From NCBI GenBank assembly GCA_037443765.1, contig JBBINS010000001.1, positions 186,001 through 250,000 of the forward strand: DNA of 64,000 nucleotides. Direction: 5' to 3'. Positions 52,349-60,537 of this stretch are shown piece after piece. A model generated the notes under the pieces. It was not told the DNA's origin and did not search any database. It saw only the letters and a list, made by a program, of their open reading frames with translations. Numbering within the stretch: position 1 is the stretch's first letter; every line of letters begins with the position of its first letter. The position numbers and the translations under genes were made by a program. This DNA is from CAIKZZ01 sp037443765. Its GTDB lineage: Bacteria; Pseudomonadota; Gammaproteobacteria; Steroidobacterales; Steroidobacteraceae.

Positions 52349-52669
52349 GCGTGCCTCGGGTGGATTGCCGCCGGGCCTGGCCGGTGGTGTTCGCAGTCGG
52401 AACCGGCAGCCGCGTCAGCGGGGCGCGGATCCTTCGTCATTCTGCCACTGCGTTTCTACGCCTGCGCCGGACGCGCCTCAATCCGGTCCGCCCGCCGCTG
52501 CTCCAGGGTCCTGCATACTGCGTCCGCGGGCGCCGATGGCGGTCCCCGATCCCGGGCGATGGTCCGCTTGCCCGGGCCACCGGTTCGCCGGCGCGCGAGT
52601 CCACCCCGCGCGGCGCATCCGGTGCGATCATTCGCCGAGAGCACATCGGACCGCACAGGACTTCCACCC
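52349..52669. other. Divergent intergenic region
   Basis: About 320 bp between the CoA-transferase gene and the exported adenosyltransferase pseudogene. Frames are open through GC bias only. No repeat or RNA gene seen. Confidence 0.45.
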
Positions 52670-53581
52670 ATGTCGTCCACCGCCCCCGCGCGCCGTTTGG
52701 TTGTGGCCGTGCTCGGTCTCGCGCTTGCGACCGCGTCGGTAGCCGCGTGCGCAGCCCGCGCCGCGTCGTAGCCGAGGCGGCCGCTCATCGTATTCCTGTC
52801 GGACTTCGGGACGGTCGACGACGCCGTCGCGATCTGCAAGGGCGTCATGATCAGCGTCGCACCGGACGCCGAGATCATCGATCTGACCCACCAGGTCACG
52901 CCGTTCTCCGTCTCGGAGGGCGCGCGCCTGCTGGCGCGAACGGCGCAGTACTACCCCGCGGGCACGGTATTCGTCACGGTCATCGATCCGGGCGTCGGCA
53001 CGAGCCGCAAGTCGATCGTCGTCAAGACCTGGCGCGGCCAGTATTTCGTGCTGCCCGACAATGGCCTCGTAACGCCGCTGATCGACCGTGACGGTCTCGC
53101 GGGCGCGCGGGAAATCAGCAATCCCGCCTGGCTCATCGGCGGCAAGTTGTCGTCGACGTTCCATGGTCGCGACGTGTTCTCGCCGGTTGCGGCGCACCTC
53201 GCGCGGGGCGACGACTGGAGGCAGGTTGGCCCGGTCGTGACGGTGCTGACGCGCCTCGAGGCGCCACTTGCCATCGTCGACCAGCAAGGTGTCAGCGGCA
53301 GCGTCGTGGCGCTGGACGGGGCCTACGGCAACTTGGTGACGAACATCGCGGGCGACGATTTCCGAGCGCTCGGCTACGTGCCCGGCGACGCCGTGCGCTG
53401 ACGGCTGGGCGCCGAGCAACTCACGGTGACGTACGCGAAGACGTTCGGCGATGTCCCGGTCGGCAGGGAACTCGCATTCATCGACTCGCGCGGCCTACTC
53501 AGTCTCGCGATCAACCAAGGCGACTTCGCGCGCAGCCACGGCGTCAAGCCGCCAGCAGCGCTGGTCGTCCTGCGCAAGTGA
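52670..53581 (+). pseudogene. Exported SAM hydroxide adenosyltransferase (DUF62) with two in-frame stops
   Basis: One continuous frame of 304 codons encodes a lipoprotein-like signal (ATG 52670, lipobox VAAC) and a complete DUF62 enzyme (IVFLSDFGTVDDA, IDLTHQVTPF, DPGVGTSR, LPDNGL, LAINQGDFA). TAG at codon 34 (52769-52771) and TGA at codon 244 (53399-53401) interrupt it. There is no frameshift, and each stop needs only one C-to-T change from Gln or Arg. An intact enzyme would split SAM into adenosine and methionine. Recent inactivation or base error is most likely. Internal restart at ATG 52847 would lack the first strand of the fold. Confidence 0.8.
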
Positions 53582-53616
53582 CCGGCTCCCGTCCGCGAAG
53601 CGCCGTTCCCGGCGGG

Positions 53617-53925
53617 TCAGTGCCGGTGATAGCCGCCGTAGCCGCGGTAGTAGCCTCGCGCCCCGTAGTAGCCGTACGGCCGACCATAGTAGCCGCCGTA
53701 CAGCGGGCCACCGACGAAGGCAGGCCCGTAATACGCAGGGCCGTAATAGCTAGGCCCGTAGTAGTAGGGCGGCATGACAGCGACGGGGGCCGGTGCGACC
53801 ACCGCGATGCCGGGAAGCCCAATCCCGACGCCCACGAACACGTGTCCGGCGCTCGCGGCTGGCGCGAAACCGACCGTCCCGGCCGCAATGGCAACCGATG
53901 CCGCAATCGCACGTAAGGTGACCAT
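53617..53925 (-). CDS. Secreted Gly/Tyr-rich protein
   Basis: A 102-residue protein with a signal peptide (1-26, ending ASA). The mature part is low-complexity: PYYYGPSYYGPAYYGPAF, then YGGYYGRPYGYYGARGYYRG. Such sequences occur in cell-surface or stress-related proteins; no function is assigned. GAGGAGG precedes the ATG. Confidence 0.78.
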   Translation of the reverse strand: MVTLRAIAASVAIAAGTVGFAPAASAGHVFVGVGIGLPGIAVVAPAPVAVMPPYYYGPSYYGPAYYGPAFVGGPLYGGYYGRPYGYYGARGYYRGYGGYHRH

Positions 53926-54055
53926 TTCGCGCCTCCTCGAAGCCGGCTGTACTAGGTTGGCTAACGCGAGCCGCGGGCCGCGGTTGACACGGGCCCACAC
54001 GGCCCCGCGCCCGACTCCGACGGAATTGTCTGCGAATCAGCGCCTCCGCGGCCGC

Positions 54056-54686
54056 CTACGCGGCCGCGGGCCCGAGCCGGTCGCCGTAGAGGTTCCGGTG
54101 CGTGAAGTCGACGACCTCGGGCCGTACGCGCAGGCATGGTTCCGACAGCGCAGCGGCGGGGTAGCCGACGCGGCACCCAAACGCGACCTTGCGTAGCGCG
54201 GGGAAGCCCGGGGCACCCGCCGCTCATGATGCCGAGGGCGTCGCCTCCCGACGCCGGTGCGCGGGTTTGCGGGTCGTCGAGGACGACGATCAGGACCGGG
54301 CAGCCACGCATTACATCGCGCGCGAATTCCTGTGCCGGGGCCGATGCCTCGGGTTCCGTGGACCGCCAGGATGCCGGGTGCATGCTCGTGAGAACGCCGG
54401 TCTTTCGCCGCCGCCGCTCGTCCTCGGAGAAGGACATCTGCTGGTAGTCCTCGCGCAGGAACGGCGCCGAGATGTCTCGGCGGATGGCGCCGATCTCGGC
54501 GAGCGTCGCCGGATCGTCGACGACGATGATCTCGATGCCCTGCATGTTTTGGGCCGTCGGTGCCCAAGGGGCGGCCTCGAGGATCTGGCGCAGGTCGCGG
54601 TCGGCGACCGGGCGACCGGGCGCGCGGGGTCGTAGGGGGCGCGCGCCGGGTGGCGCTACTGCATCAGCGCCGATAATGTCGCGCAC
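54056..54686 (-). pseudogene. Nitroreductase-family pseudogene (frameshift plus internal deletion)
   Basis: From GTG 54686 the first 157 codons read as a nitroreductase N-part (LRQILEAAPWAPTAQNMQG, CPVLIVVLDD, GGDALGIMSGG). The frame then turns into Arg-rich noise. The normal C-part (RKVAFGCRVGYP, RPEVVDFTHRNLYGDRLG, stop at 54056) continues in another frame. The central family segment (usually about 35-40 residues with the Leu-rich helix) is missing between them. A single deletion at about 54.21-54.23 kb explains both defects. Confidence 0.78.
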
Positions 54687-54800
54687 GGGCTTCTCCTGCC
54701 GGTCGCGACTCCGGTCGTCGCACGGACGGGTCTGGGAACGGTGGGACCTGCGCCGTCCGCCTATGATCGGCCGACGGCCGTCGCGGCACCGCTCGCGTTT

Positions 54801-55385
54801 CTACGCACGCGGCGGGGACGTTCCCGGGACGACCCGGCCGCGCACGTAGGCGACGAAGCCTGCGACGAACTTTTCGATCGCCTCGCGGGTCGCGGCGTCG
54901 GCGACCTCGCCGTCGGTGCCGACGACGCCCGCCGCCCGCGACACGAGCAGGCGACCGCCGGACCAGAGATCCGCGCCGAGCGTGTGGAACACCGGGAGCC
55001 AGGCGTTTTGCGACAGGATCGTGCCGAAGCCGCCCGGTGAGGCGCCGGCGATCGCCACCGGCCGGCTGCGGAACACCCGCGGCACGTCGCTTGGGGGTCG
55101 TGACAGCCAGTCGATCGCGTTTTTCGCCACCCCGGGGAGACTGTTGTTGTACTCGGGGCTGACGAGCAGCAGCCCGTGTGCGCCCGCGATCAGGTCCTTG
55201 AGGTGCGCGACCGCCGCCGGGGCGCCGCTCGCCGCCTCGGCGTCGGCGTCGTAAAGCGGGATACCGGCGATCGAGCCGATCTCGAGCACGCTATCCGGGG
55301 GCATCAGCGAAGCCGCCGCGCGCAGTACGGCCGTATTGTAGGAACCTCGTCGCAGGCTCCCGGAGAGCCCGATGATTCTGATCAT
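54801..55385 (-). CDS. NADPH-dependent FMN reductase family protein
   Basis: A 194-residue flavodoxin-like reductase. FMN phosphate loop is GSLRRGSYN (9-17) and the isoalloxazine loop SPEYNNSLPGVAKNAIDW. It reduces FMN, chromate or quinones with NADPH. It is complete, unlike its neighbour pseudogene. Confidence 0.88.
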   Translation of the reverse strand: MIRIIGLSGSLRRGSYNTAVLRAAASLMPPDSVLEIGSIAGIPLYDADAEAASGAPAAVAHLKDLIAGAHGLLLVSPEYNNSLPGVAKNAIDWLSRPPSDVPRVFRSRPVAIAGASPGGFGTILSQNAWLPVFHTLGADLWSGGRLLVSRAAGVVGTDGEVADAATREAIEKFVAGFVAYVRGRVVPGTSPPRA

Positions 55386-55548
55386 GACGCCGCATCCGCC
55401 CTGTCAGCGCCGCGGAGAGCGGCCGCCGATGGCCGGGGTCCGAAGCGGGATGGCAATGACGATACCGGCAGGCGGTGGGCCGTCGCAACCGGATCGGGAA
55501 AGGGTGTTGCGGCGCGCTGGCGCCCAGGTTGCTGGTGCCAAAACAACC

Positions 55549-55580
55549 GCGGCCGCGGGGTCCGTGGACCCCGCGGCCGC
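55549..55580 (-). terminator. Strong hairpin with T-rich tail on the minus strand
   Basis: Arms 55549-55563 and 55566-55580 are a perfect 15-bp inverted repeat. On the minus strand it is followed by GGTTGTTTTGG. It would stop leftward transcripts coming from the insertion-sequence side before they reach the FMN reductase gene. No leftward gene now lies directly to its right. Confidence 0.6.
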
Positions 55581-55763
55581 AGCGCCGTCGTCAGGCGGCT
55601 TCGATCAGACAACATGGCCCCCGCCGGTGAGGCGGAGGTCACTCCTGTAATTGTGGAAGCGGTCTGCCTCCTGGCTGCATATCGTGGATTGCGTGGCTGA
55701 ACACGTAGAGCCACATGCAGAACGCCGATGGGCGGCGATATCTGCGGCAGTCACAGGCAGACC

Positions 55764-56870
55764 ATGGACAACGATATCACTGCGTACGTCGGTTTGGACG
55801 TCCACAAGAACTCCATTGCGATCGCGGTCGCGGCGCCCGGGCGTGCTGCGCCGCGGTTCATCGGCACGACCGGACCGGTACTCGTCGAACTCCTCAAGGC
55901 GCTCGAGCACCTGGGCCGACCGGAAGAGCTGCTGCTCGCCGATGAGGCGGGGCCGTGCGGGTATGTGCTGGCGCGCGAACTGTCGGCGCGGGGTTACCGC
56001 TGCGAGGTGATCGCGGTCGCAAAGATGCCGCGCAAGCCAGGCGAGCGCGTCAAGACCGATCGTCGTGACGCGTTGACGCTCGCCCGCTATCTGCGCGCCG
56101 GCGAGCTGACGCCGGTCAACCTGCCGGACGCCCGTGACGAGGCGATCCGTGACCTGTCGCGCGCCCGCGAGGATGCCGTCGCCGCGCGACTCAAGGCCCG
56201 TCAGCAGCTGAAGGCGTTGCTGCTGCGACATGGCCGGCGCTATACCGGCAAGACCTCGTGGACCCAAGCCCACGAGCGGTATCTGGGCAAGGTCACCTTC
56301 GATCACCCGGCCCAGGACCTCGCCTTCGCCGAGTACCGCAGCGCCGTGCACGACGCCCATGAGCGCGTCGAGCGCCTCACCGCCGCGCTGCGCGACCAGG
56401 TCGCCGGCTGGCGCTGGGACAGCGTCGTCCACGCACTGATGGCGCTCAGAGGCATCGACTTCATCGCCGCCGTCACGCTCGTCGCCGAACTCGGCGACCT
56501 GAGCCGCTTCCCCCATCCGAAGGAACTGATGAGCTACCTCGGCCTCGTGCCGAGCGAATACTCGACCGGCGAGTCGCGTGTGCAGGGCAAAATCACCAAG
56601 ACCGGCAACGGTCATGTCCGCCGCATCCTGATCGAGTCCGCCTGGACGTATCGTTACCCGGCACGGATGAGCCATCCGCTCGTCGTCCGCAACGAGAACC
56701 AGCCCAAAACCGTCCGCGACATCGCCTGGCGAGCGCAGCTGCGCCTCTGCAGTCGTTACCGCCGCTTCAGCGCGCGCGGTGTACCGCAGAACAAGATCTG
56801 CGTGGCGATCGCCCGTGAGCTGTCGGCCTTCGTCTGGGACATCGCGCGACACGTGCCGCCCACTGGCTGA
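55764..56870 (+). CDS. IS110-family transposase (DEDD recombinase)
   Basis: A 368-residue transposase. The RuvC-like DEDD domain starts with GLDVHKNSIAIAV and includes LLADEAGPCGY and KTDRRDALTLARYL. The C-terminal transposase_20 domain has LMSYLGLVPSEYSTGES with the catalytic serine and ITKTGNGHVRRIL. The ATG at 55764 fits the family start. The protein appears intact, so the element may be active. Confidence 0.92.
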   Translation: MDNDITAYVGLDVHKNSIAIAVAAPGRAAPRFIGTTGPVLVELLKALEHLGRPEELLLADEAGPCGYVLARELSARGYRCEVIAVAKMPRKPGERVKTDRRDALTLARYLRAGELTPVNLPDARDEAIRDLSRAREDAVAARLKARQQLKALLLRHGRRYTGKTSWTQAHERYLGKVTFDHPAQDLAFAEYRSAVHDAHERVERLTAALRDQVAGWRWDSVVHALMALRGIDFIAAVTLVAELGDLSRFPHPKELMSYLGLVPSEYSTGESRVQGKITKTGNGHVRRILIESAWTYRYPARMSHPLVVRNENQPKTVRDIAWRAQLRLCSRYRRFSARGVPQNKICVAIARELSAFVWDIARHVPPTG

Positions 56871-57060
56871 CCGACAGCCTGCGCCACCGCCAACCACCAG
56901 GAGCTCTATAGCCACCACCGCGCTCATACCCGATCGGGAACGCGACGCACGCACACGATGAGGGGAACCCTCGAAAGTTCTACGTGGGCATCCGCCGGAT
57001 GATCCCCGCTTATCAGATCGAGGCAGCCCCGCGACGGACCGTTGAAATGCGGTAGCCAAT
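56871..57060 (+). ncRNA. Candidate right-end bridge RNA region of the IS
   Basis: About 190 bp without a gene between transposase stop and right inverted repeat. It contains short palindromes (CCCGATCGGG at 56929-56938; GAGGG-GAA-CCCTC at 56960-56972). IS110-family elements encode a bridge RNA in a noncoding end, at the right end in the IS1111 group. No secondary structure was computed, so the call rests on position. Beyond the element, 57073-57184 shows nothing recognisable. Confidence 0.35.
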
Positions 57061-57184
57061 CCGCGGATATCAGAATGATCCATCGTCGCCAAGACCGCGT
57101 GCGTCGCGTTCCCCATCGGACGTGAGCCCTTCAGACACACACCCACTCAGGTACACGCAACACACGCGCTCAGCCGTGAGAGAT

Positions 57185-57210
57185 CCCCTCGCGCCTCTTG
57201 ACACGAGGGG
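57185..57210 (-). terminator. Hairpin after the porin gene
   Basis: CCCCTCG (57185-57191) and CGAGGGG (57204-57210) form a perfect 7-bp stem with a 12-base loop, just past the porin stop. No T-run follows on the minus strand; termination is likely weak or Rho-assisted. Confidence 0.4.
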
Positions 57211-57216
57211 GCCATA

Positions 57217-59001
57217 TCAGAACTTGTAGTTCACGCCCGTCGAGAACCCGGTCGGCCGGCAGCCGCCCCAGGTTGTGTTTCCGTAGCTGCCGTAGTCGAT
57301 GTACGTGGCATTGGTGCCGTCGTGGCAGTCGGTCGTCAGACCGCGGCCGCCGGCACCGATGTCGTAGTGGGCATTGCCGTGGTTGATCGTCGTCGCCCAG
57401 TCAACGTACCAGTACACCTGCTTGTCGAACTTGTGCTTCCAGGCCGCCGTGTACATGTCGGCGGAGTTGTCTAAGGCCTGCGGGTTCGGATTGAAATTGT
57501 GTTGGCCGCCCGGATCGCCCGGCGTCTTCCCAGCGTGCGCCCAGCCGATGCTGAAGTTGTCCTTCGCCGTAACGTCCTGGGACAGCGCCAGCCACGTGGC
57601 GTTGTCGCGGGTTCGTTCATTCTGGAACTGCAGCGCGGCCGGCAGGCTACGATGCAGACGCTCCCAAGCAGCGCTGACCGTCAGGCCGAACGCTAATTTG
57701 TACTGGGCGCCCAGCTTGAACGCCGATTCATCGGCGATATCGGTGAGGTAAGGCGGTGTTCCACCGCCGACCGTCGCCCACTGCGGGAACTCGGAGACCA
57801 GCAACTGGGCGGACGCGCAATCGAGCAGACCGGTCGGGTCGTTGCAGGTGACGCTGCCGTCCGGATTGACAGCGCCAGTGAACCCCGCGTTGCCGAGCAG
57901 ATTGCCGTACTGCGGGCTGTTCGAGCCGATGCCGTCACTATTGCGATTGACGTTCTTGTGGATCTCGTACGCGGCGGTCGCGTAGAAGCCCTCATACTCG
58001 AACTGAACGTCGACACTGAACGCATTGTCGAAGCCGCCGTCGTCACAGTTGAGCAGCAGGTTGCCGCTGCCCGGCATATTGCCGCCGTTGCAGTCCGGCG
58101 ACCCGCTCGACTGTACGACGTTGTCGTACGTCCGATTCTGCCCGGGTGAGTAAAGCACGTCGAAGCTGAACATGCCGCCGAGCTTCGGCGACTCGTACGC
58201 GAATGAGTGGTCGAGCCGCGTCCCGAATTCGACGCGGTTGTCGCCGCCCGAGTTCCCCATGATCACGGAGTAGTCGCCGAGCATCCCCGAGAACGGATTC
58301 AGGCGGTCCGTCGACTTCTTGTAAGGGGAATAGAAAGTGCCGAACTTGAAGCGGCCCCAATCCTTGCCTTGGAAGCCAATGAACGTGTCACCCAGTCCGA
58401 CCGCGCCGTTGACCACGTTGGATTGCTGGTACTGGGACGTCTTCAGACCCGGCGACGCCGTGATCGCCAGCGCGGTCTCGACCTGATAGATCAGGCTGAC
58501 GTCGGAATCGCCGATCTTGTGCTGTCCGCGGTAGCCGACCTGCGACTTGTTGGTCGACAGTGCCGGCATGTAGCCGACGCGTCCGACCGGGCCCGCACCG
58601 CCATTCTTCGGGTTGCTGAGATCGACGCCTGAGCCGTCAGGCAGGAGGTGGTACGCCACCATGCCGTTCATACCCTTCGAGGTGTCGTCGAATGACACGT
58701 CGAGGGTGCCGTAGAATCCCTTCATAAAGGAATCGAACTTGGGCTCGGTGGACGCGGGCTTGGCAGCAGGAGCGGCGGGTCCCGTGGCTGCGGCCTGGGC
58801 GGGCGCCGGTGCCTGCGCGGGCTGCTTTTTGAGGGTCTGCACCTCCTTGGTGAGATCCTCGACCTTCTGCATGAGGACCTTGACCTGGTCCGCGAGCGCC
58901 TTGTCGTCGGCGAGCGCCGTGCCGGCGTATCCGACGCCAGCCAGCATCGTCACCGCCGCCAAAGCCGCCAGCATTGGCTTGGCCTTGCTCCTGATTAGCA
59001 T
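57217..59001 (-). CDS. Gram-negative porin with N-terminal coiled coil
   Basis: A 594-residue outer-membrane protein. After the signal peptide (1-31) comes a coiled coil (DQVKVLMQKVEDLTKEVQTL), an Ala/Pro linker and a long beta-barrel with GYRGQ and KFGTFYSPYK motifs, ending in Phe (GVNYKF) as outer-membrane barrels do. It is in line with, and 269 bp downstream of, the formyl-CoA transferase gene, so it may admit oxalate or another dicarboxylate. Confidence 0.87.
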   Translation of the reverse strand: MLIRSKAKPMLAALAAVTMLAGVGYAGTALADDKALADQVKVLMQKVEDLTKEVQTLKKQPAQAPAPAQAAATGPAAPAAKPASTEPKFDSFMKGFYGTLDVSFDDTSKGMNGMVAYHLLPDGSGVDLSNPKNGGAGPVGRVGYMPALSTNKSQVGYRGQHKIGDSDVSLIYQVETALAITASPGLKTSQYQQSNVVNGAVGLGDTFIGFQGKDWGRFKFGTFYSPYKKSTDRLNPFSGMLGDYSVIMGNSGGDNRVEFGTRLDHSFAYESPKLGGMFSFDVLYSPGQNRTYDNVVQSSGSPDCNGGNMPGSGNLLLNCDDGGFDNAFSVDVQFEYEGFYATAAYEIHKNVNRNSDGIGSNSPQYGNLLGNAGFTGAVNPDGSVTCNDPTGLLDCASAQLLVSEFPQWATVGGGTPPYLTDIADESAFKLGAQYKLAFGLTVSAAWERLHRSLPAALQFQNERTRDNATWLALSQDVTAKDNFSIGWAHAGKTPGDPGGQHNFNPNPQALDNSADMYTAAWKHKFDKQVYWYVDWATTINHGNAHYDIGAGGRGLTTDCHDGTNATYIDYGSYGNTTWGGCRPTGFSTGVNYKF

Positions 59002-59270
59002 TGATCTACCCTCCTCAAGTGGGTGTATTCAGCTTCTCGTCGTTATTTGCATCGGCCCGAAATCAAAGAATTGTCCATGCCCCGCGCCGCCGGCCGCAAG
59101 GCAGGCGCACCCGCACACGATGATCGCATCCGCAATGGTCGACGGAATTCACTCCTAATCGGCTCCTCGACGCCCTGCAGCGCGCGCGATCCCCTTCGTC
59201 GTCCGGGCTCCCGGGCAGCTCCGTATCCGGCTCGTATCGGCACGCACCGCGGACTCTTGAGGGCGCGCCG

Positions 59271-60518
59271 TCAGATCACCTTCTCGGCCCGCAGCGCGTC
59301 GATCTCCGCCGCTGCGAGTCCTAGCTCGGCCAGCACTTCCGCCGTGTGCTCGCCGAGCAGCGGCGAGCGCTTCACCTCGGTGATGCTGTCGGACATCTTG
59401 ATCGGATTGCCGACCGAGAGGTACTTGCCGCGCGTCGGGTGGTCGACCTCGACGATCGTGCCGGTGTCGCGCAGCGACTGCTCTGAAGCCAGCTCCTCCA
59501 TCGACAGGATCGGGCCGCACGGGATGTCGTGCTCGTTGAGCTCGGCCATCGCCTCGAATTTGGTCTTGGTGACGGTCCAGGCCTCGATCGCCGCGAACAC
59601 CTCCTTGAGCCTCGGCAGGCGCGCATCCGGGGTCGCGTAGTCCGGGTCCGTGATCCACGCCTCCCGGCCGATGACCTTGCAGATCTCCTTCCACACGGGT
59701 GCCTGCGTGATGAAGTAGAGGTACGCGTTGGGGTCGGTCTCCCAGCCCTTGCACTTGACGATCGAACCCGGCTGGCCGCCACCGGAGGCGTTTCCGGCCC
59801 GCGGCACGGCAGTGCCGAACTTGCCGTGCGGATACTGCGGGTACTCCTTCATGACCTTGGTGCGTGCGAGGCGCTGCTGGTCACGGAGCTTGACGCGGCA
59901 CAAGTTCAGGACGCCGTCCTGCATCGCCGCCAGTACCTTCTGGCCGCGGCCCGTGGCGTTGCGCTGGTAGAGCGCGGCGACGATGCCGAGCGCGAGGTGC
60001 AGTCCCGTGCCGCTGTCGCCGATCTGGGCGCCCGTGACGAGCGGCGGGCCGTCGTCGAACCCGGTTGTCGAAGCGGCACCGCCCGCGCACTGCGCGACGT
60101 TCTCGTAGACCTTGCAGTCCTCGTACGGCCCGGGCCCGAAGCCCTTGACCGAGGCGACGATCATCCGCGGATTCAGCTGCTGGATGCGCTCCCACGTGAA
60201 GCCCATCCGGTCGAGGGCGCCGGGCGCGAAGTTCTCGACCAGCACGTCGCAGTGCTTGACCAGCCGCTCGAGCACCGCCTTGCCGCGAGGCGTCTTGGTG
60301 TCGAGCGTGATCGAGCGCTTATTGTGGTTCAGCATCGTGAAGTAGAGGCTGTCGACGCCCGGGATGTCGCGCAGCTGCTCTCGCGTGACGTCGCCGGCAC
60401 CGGCCTTCTCCACCTTGATGACGTCGGCGCCGAACCACGCCAGGAGCTGTGTGCACGTCGGTCCGGACTGCACGTGCGTGAAGTCGAGGATGCGTACGCC
60501 GTCTAATGCCTTGCCCAT
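59271..60518 (-). CDS. frc: Formyl-CoA:oxalate CoA-transferase-like protein
   Basis: A 415-residue class III CoA-transferase. Frc-typical features are HVQSGPTCTQL (Gln17), HNKRSITLD, ENFAPGALDRMGF and the catalytic Asp168 in QIGDSGTGLHL. It exchanges CoA between formyl-CoA and oxalate. It lies 19 bp downstream of a TPP-dependent decarboxylase and an OxlT-like carrier, which makes oxalate catabolism the coherent reading. Confidence 0.88.
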   Translation of the reverse strand: MGKALDGVRILDFTHVQSGPTCTQLLAWFGADVIKVEKAGAGDVTREQLRDIPGVDSLYFTMLNHNKRSITLDTKTPRGKAVLERLVKHCDVLVENFAPGALDRMGFTWERIQQLNPRMIVASVKGFGPGPYEDCKVYENVAQCAGGAASTTGFDDGPPLVTGAQIGDSGTGLHLALGIVAALYQRNATGRGQKVLAAMQDGVLNLCRVKLRDQQRLARTKVMKEYPQYPHGKFGTAVPRAGNASGGGQPGSIVKCKGWETDPNAYLYFITQAPVWKEICKVIGREAWITDPDYATPDARLPRLKEVFAAIEAWTVTKTKFEAMAELNEHDIPCGPILSMEELASEQSLRDTGTIVEVDHPTRGKYLSVGNPIKMSDSITEVKRSPLLGEHTAEVLAELGLAAAEIDALRAEKVI

Positions 60519-60537
60519 TCGAGTCTCCTGGCGCCGT

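Larger units (their letters stand above)
55736..57071 (+). mobile_element. IS110/IS1111-type insertion sequence
   Basis: A transposase gene is flanked by imperfect subterminal inverted repeats: CGATATCTGCGG at 55736-55747 and CCGCGGATATCA at 57061-57072 (10 of 12 matches when paired). The distance of about 1.34 kb fits the family. Only about 28 bp lie between the left repeat and the transposase ATG, but about 190 bp follow the stop. That asymmetry, with subterminal repeats, fits the IS1111 subgroup. Exact ends and target site are not visible. Confidence 0.6.
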
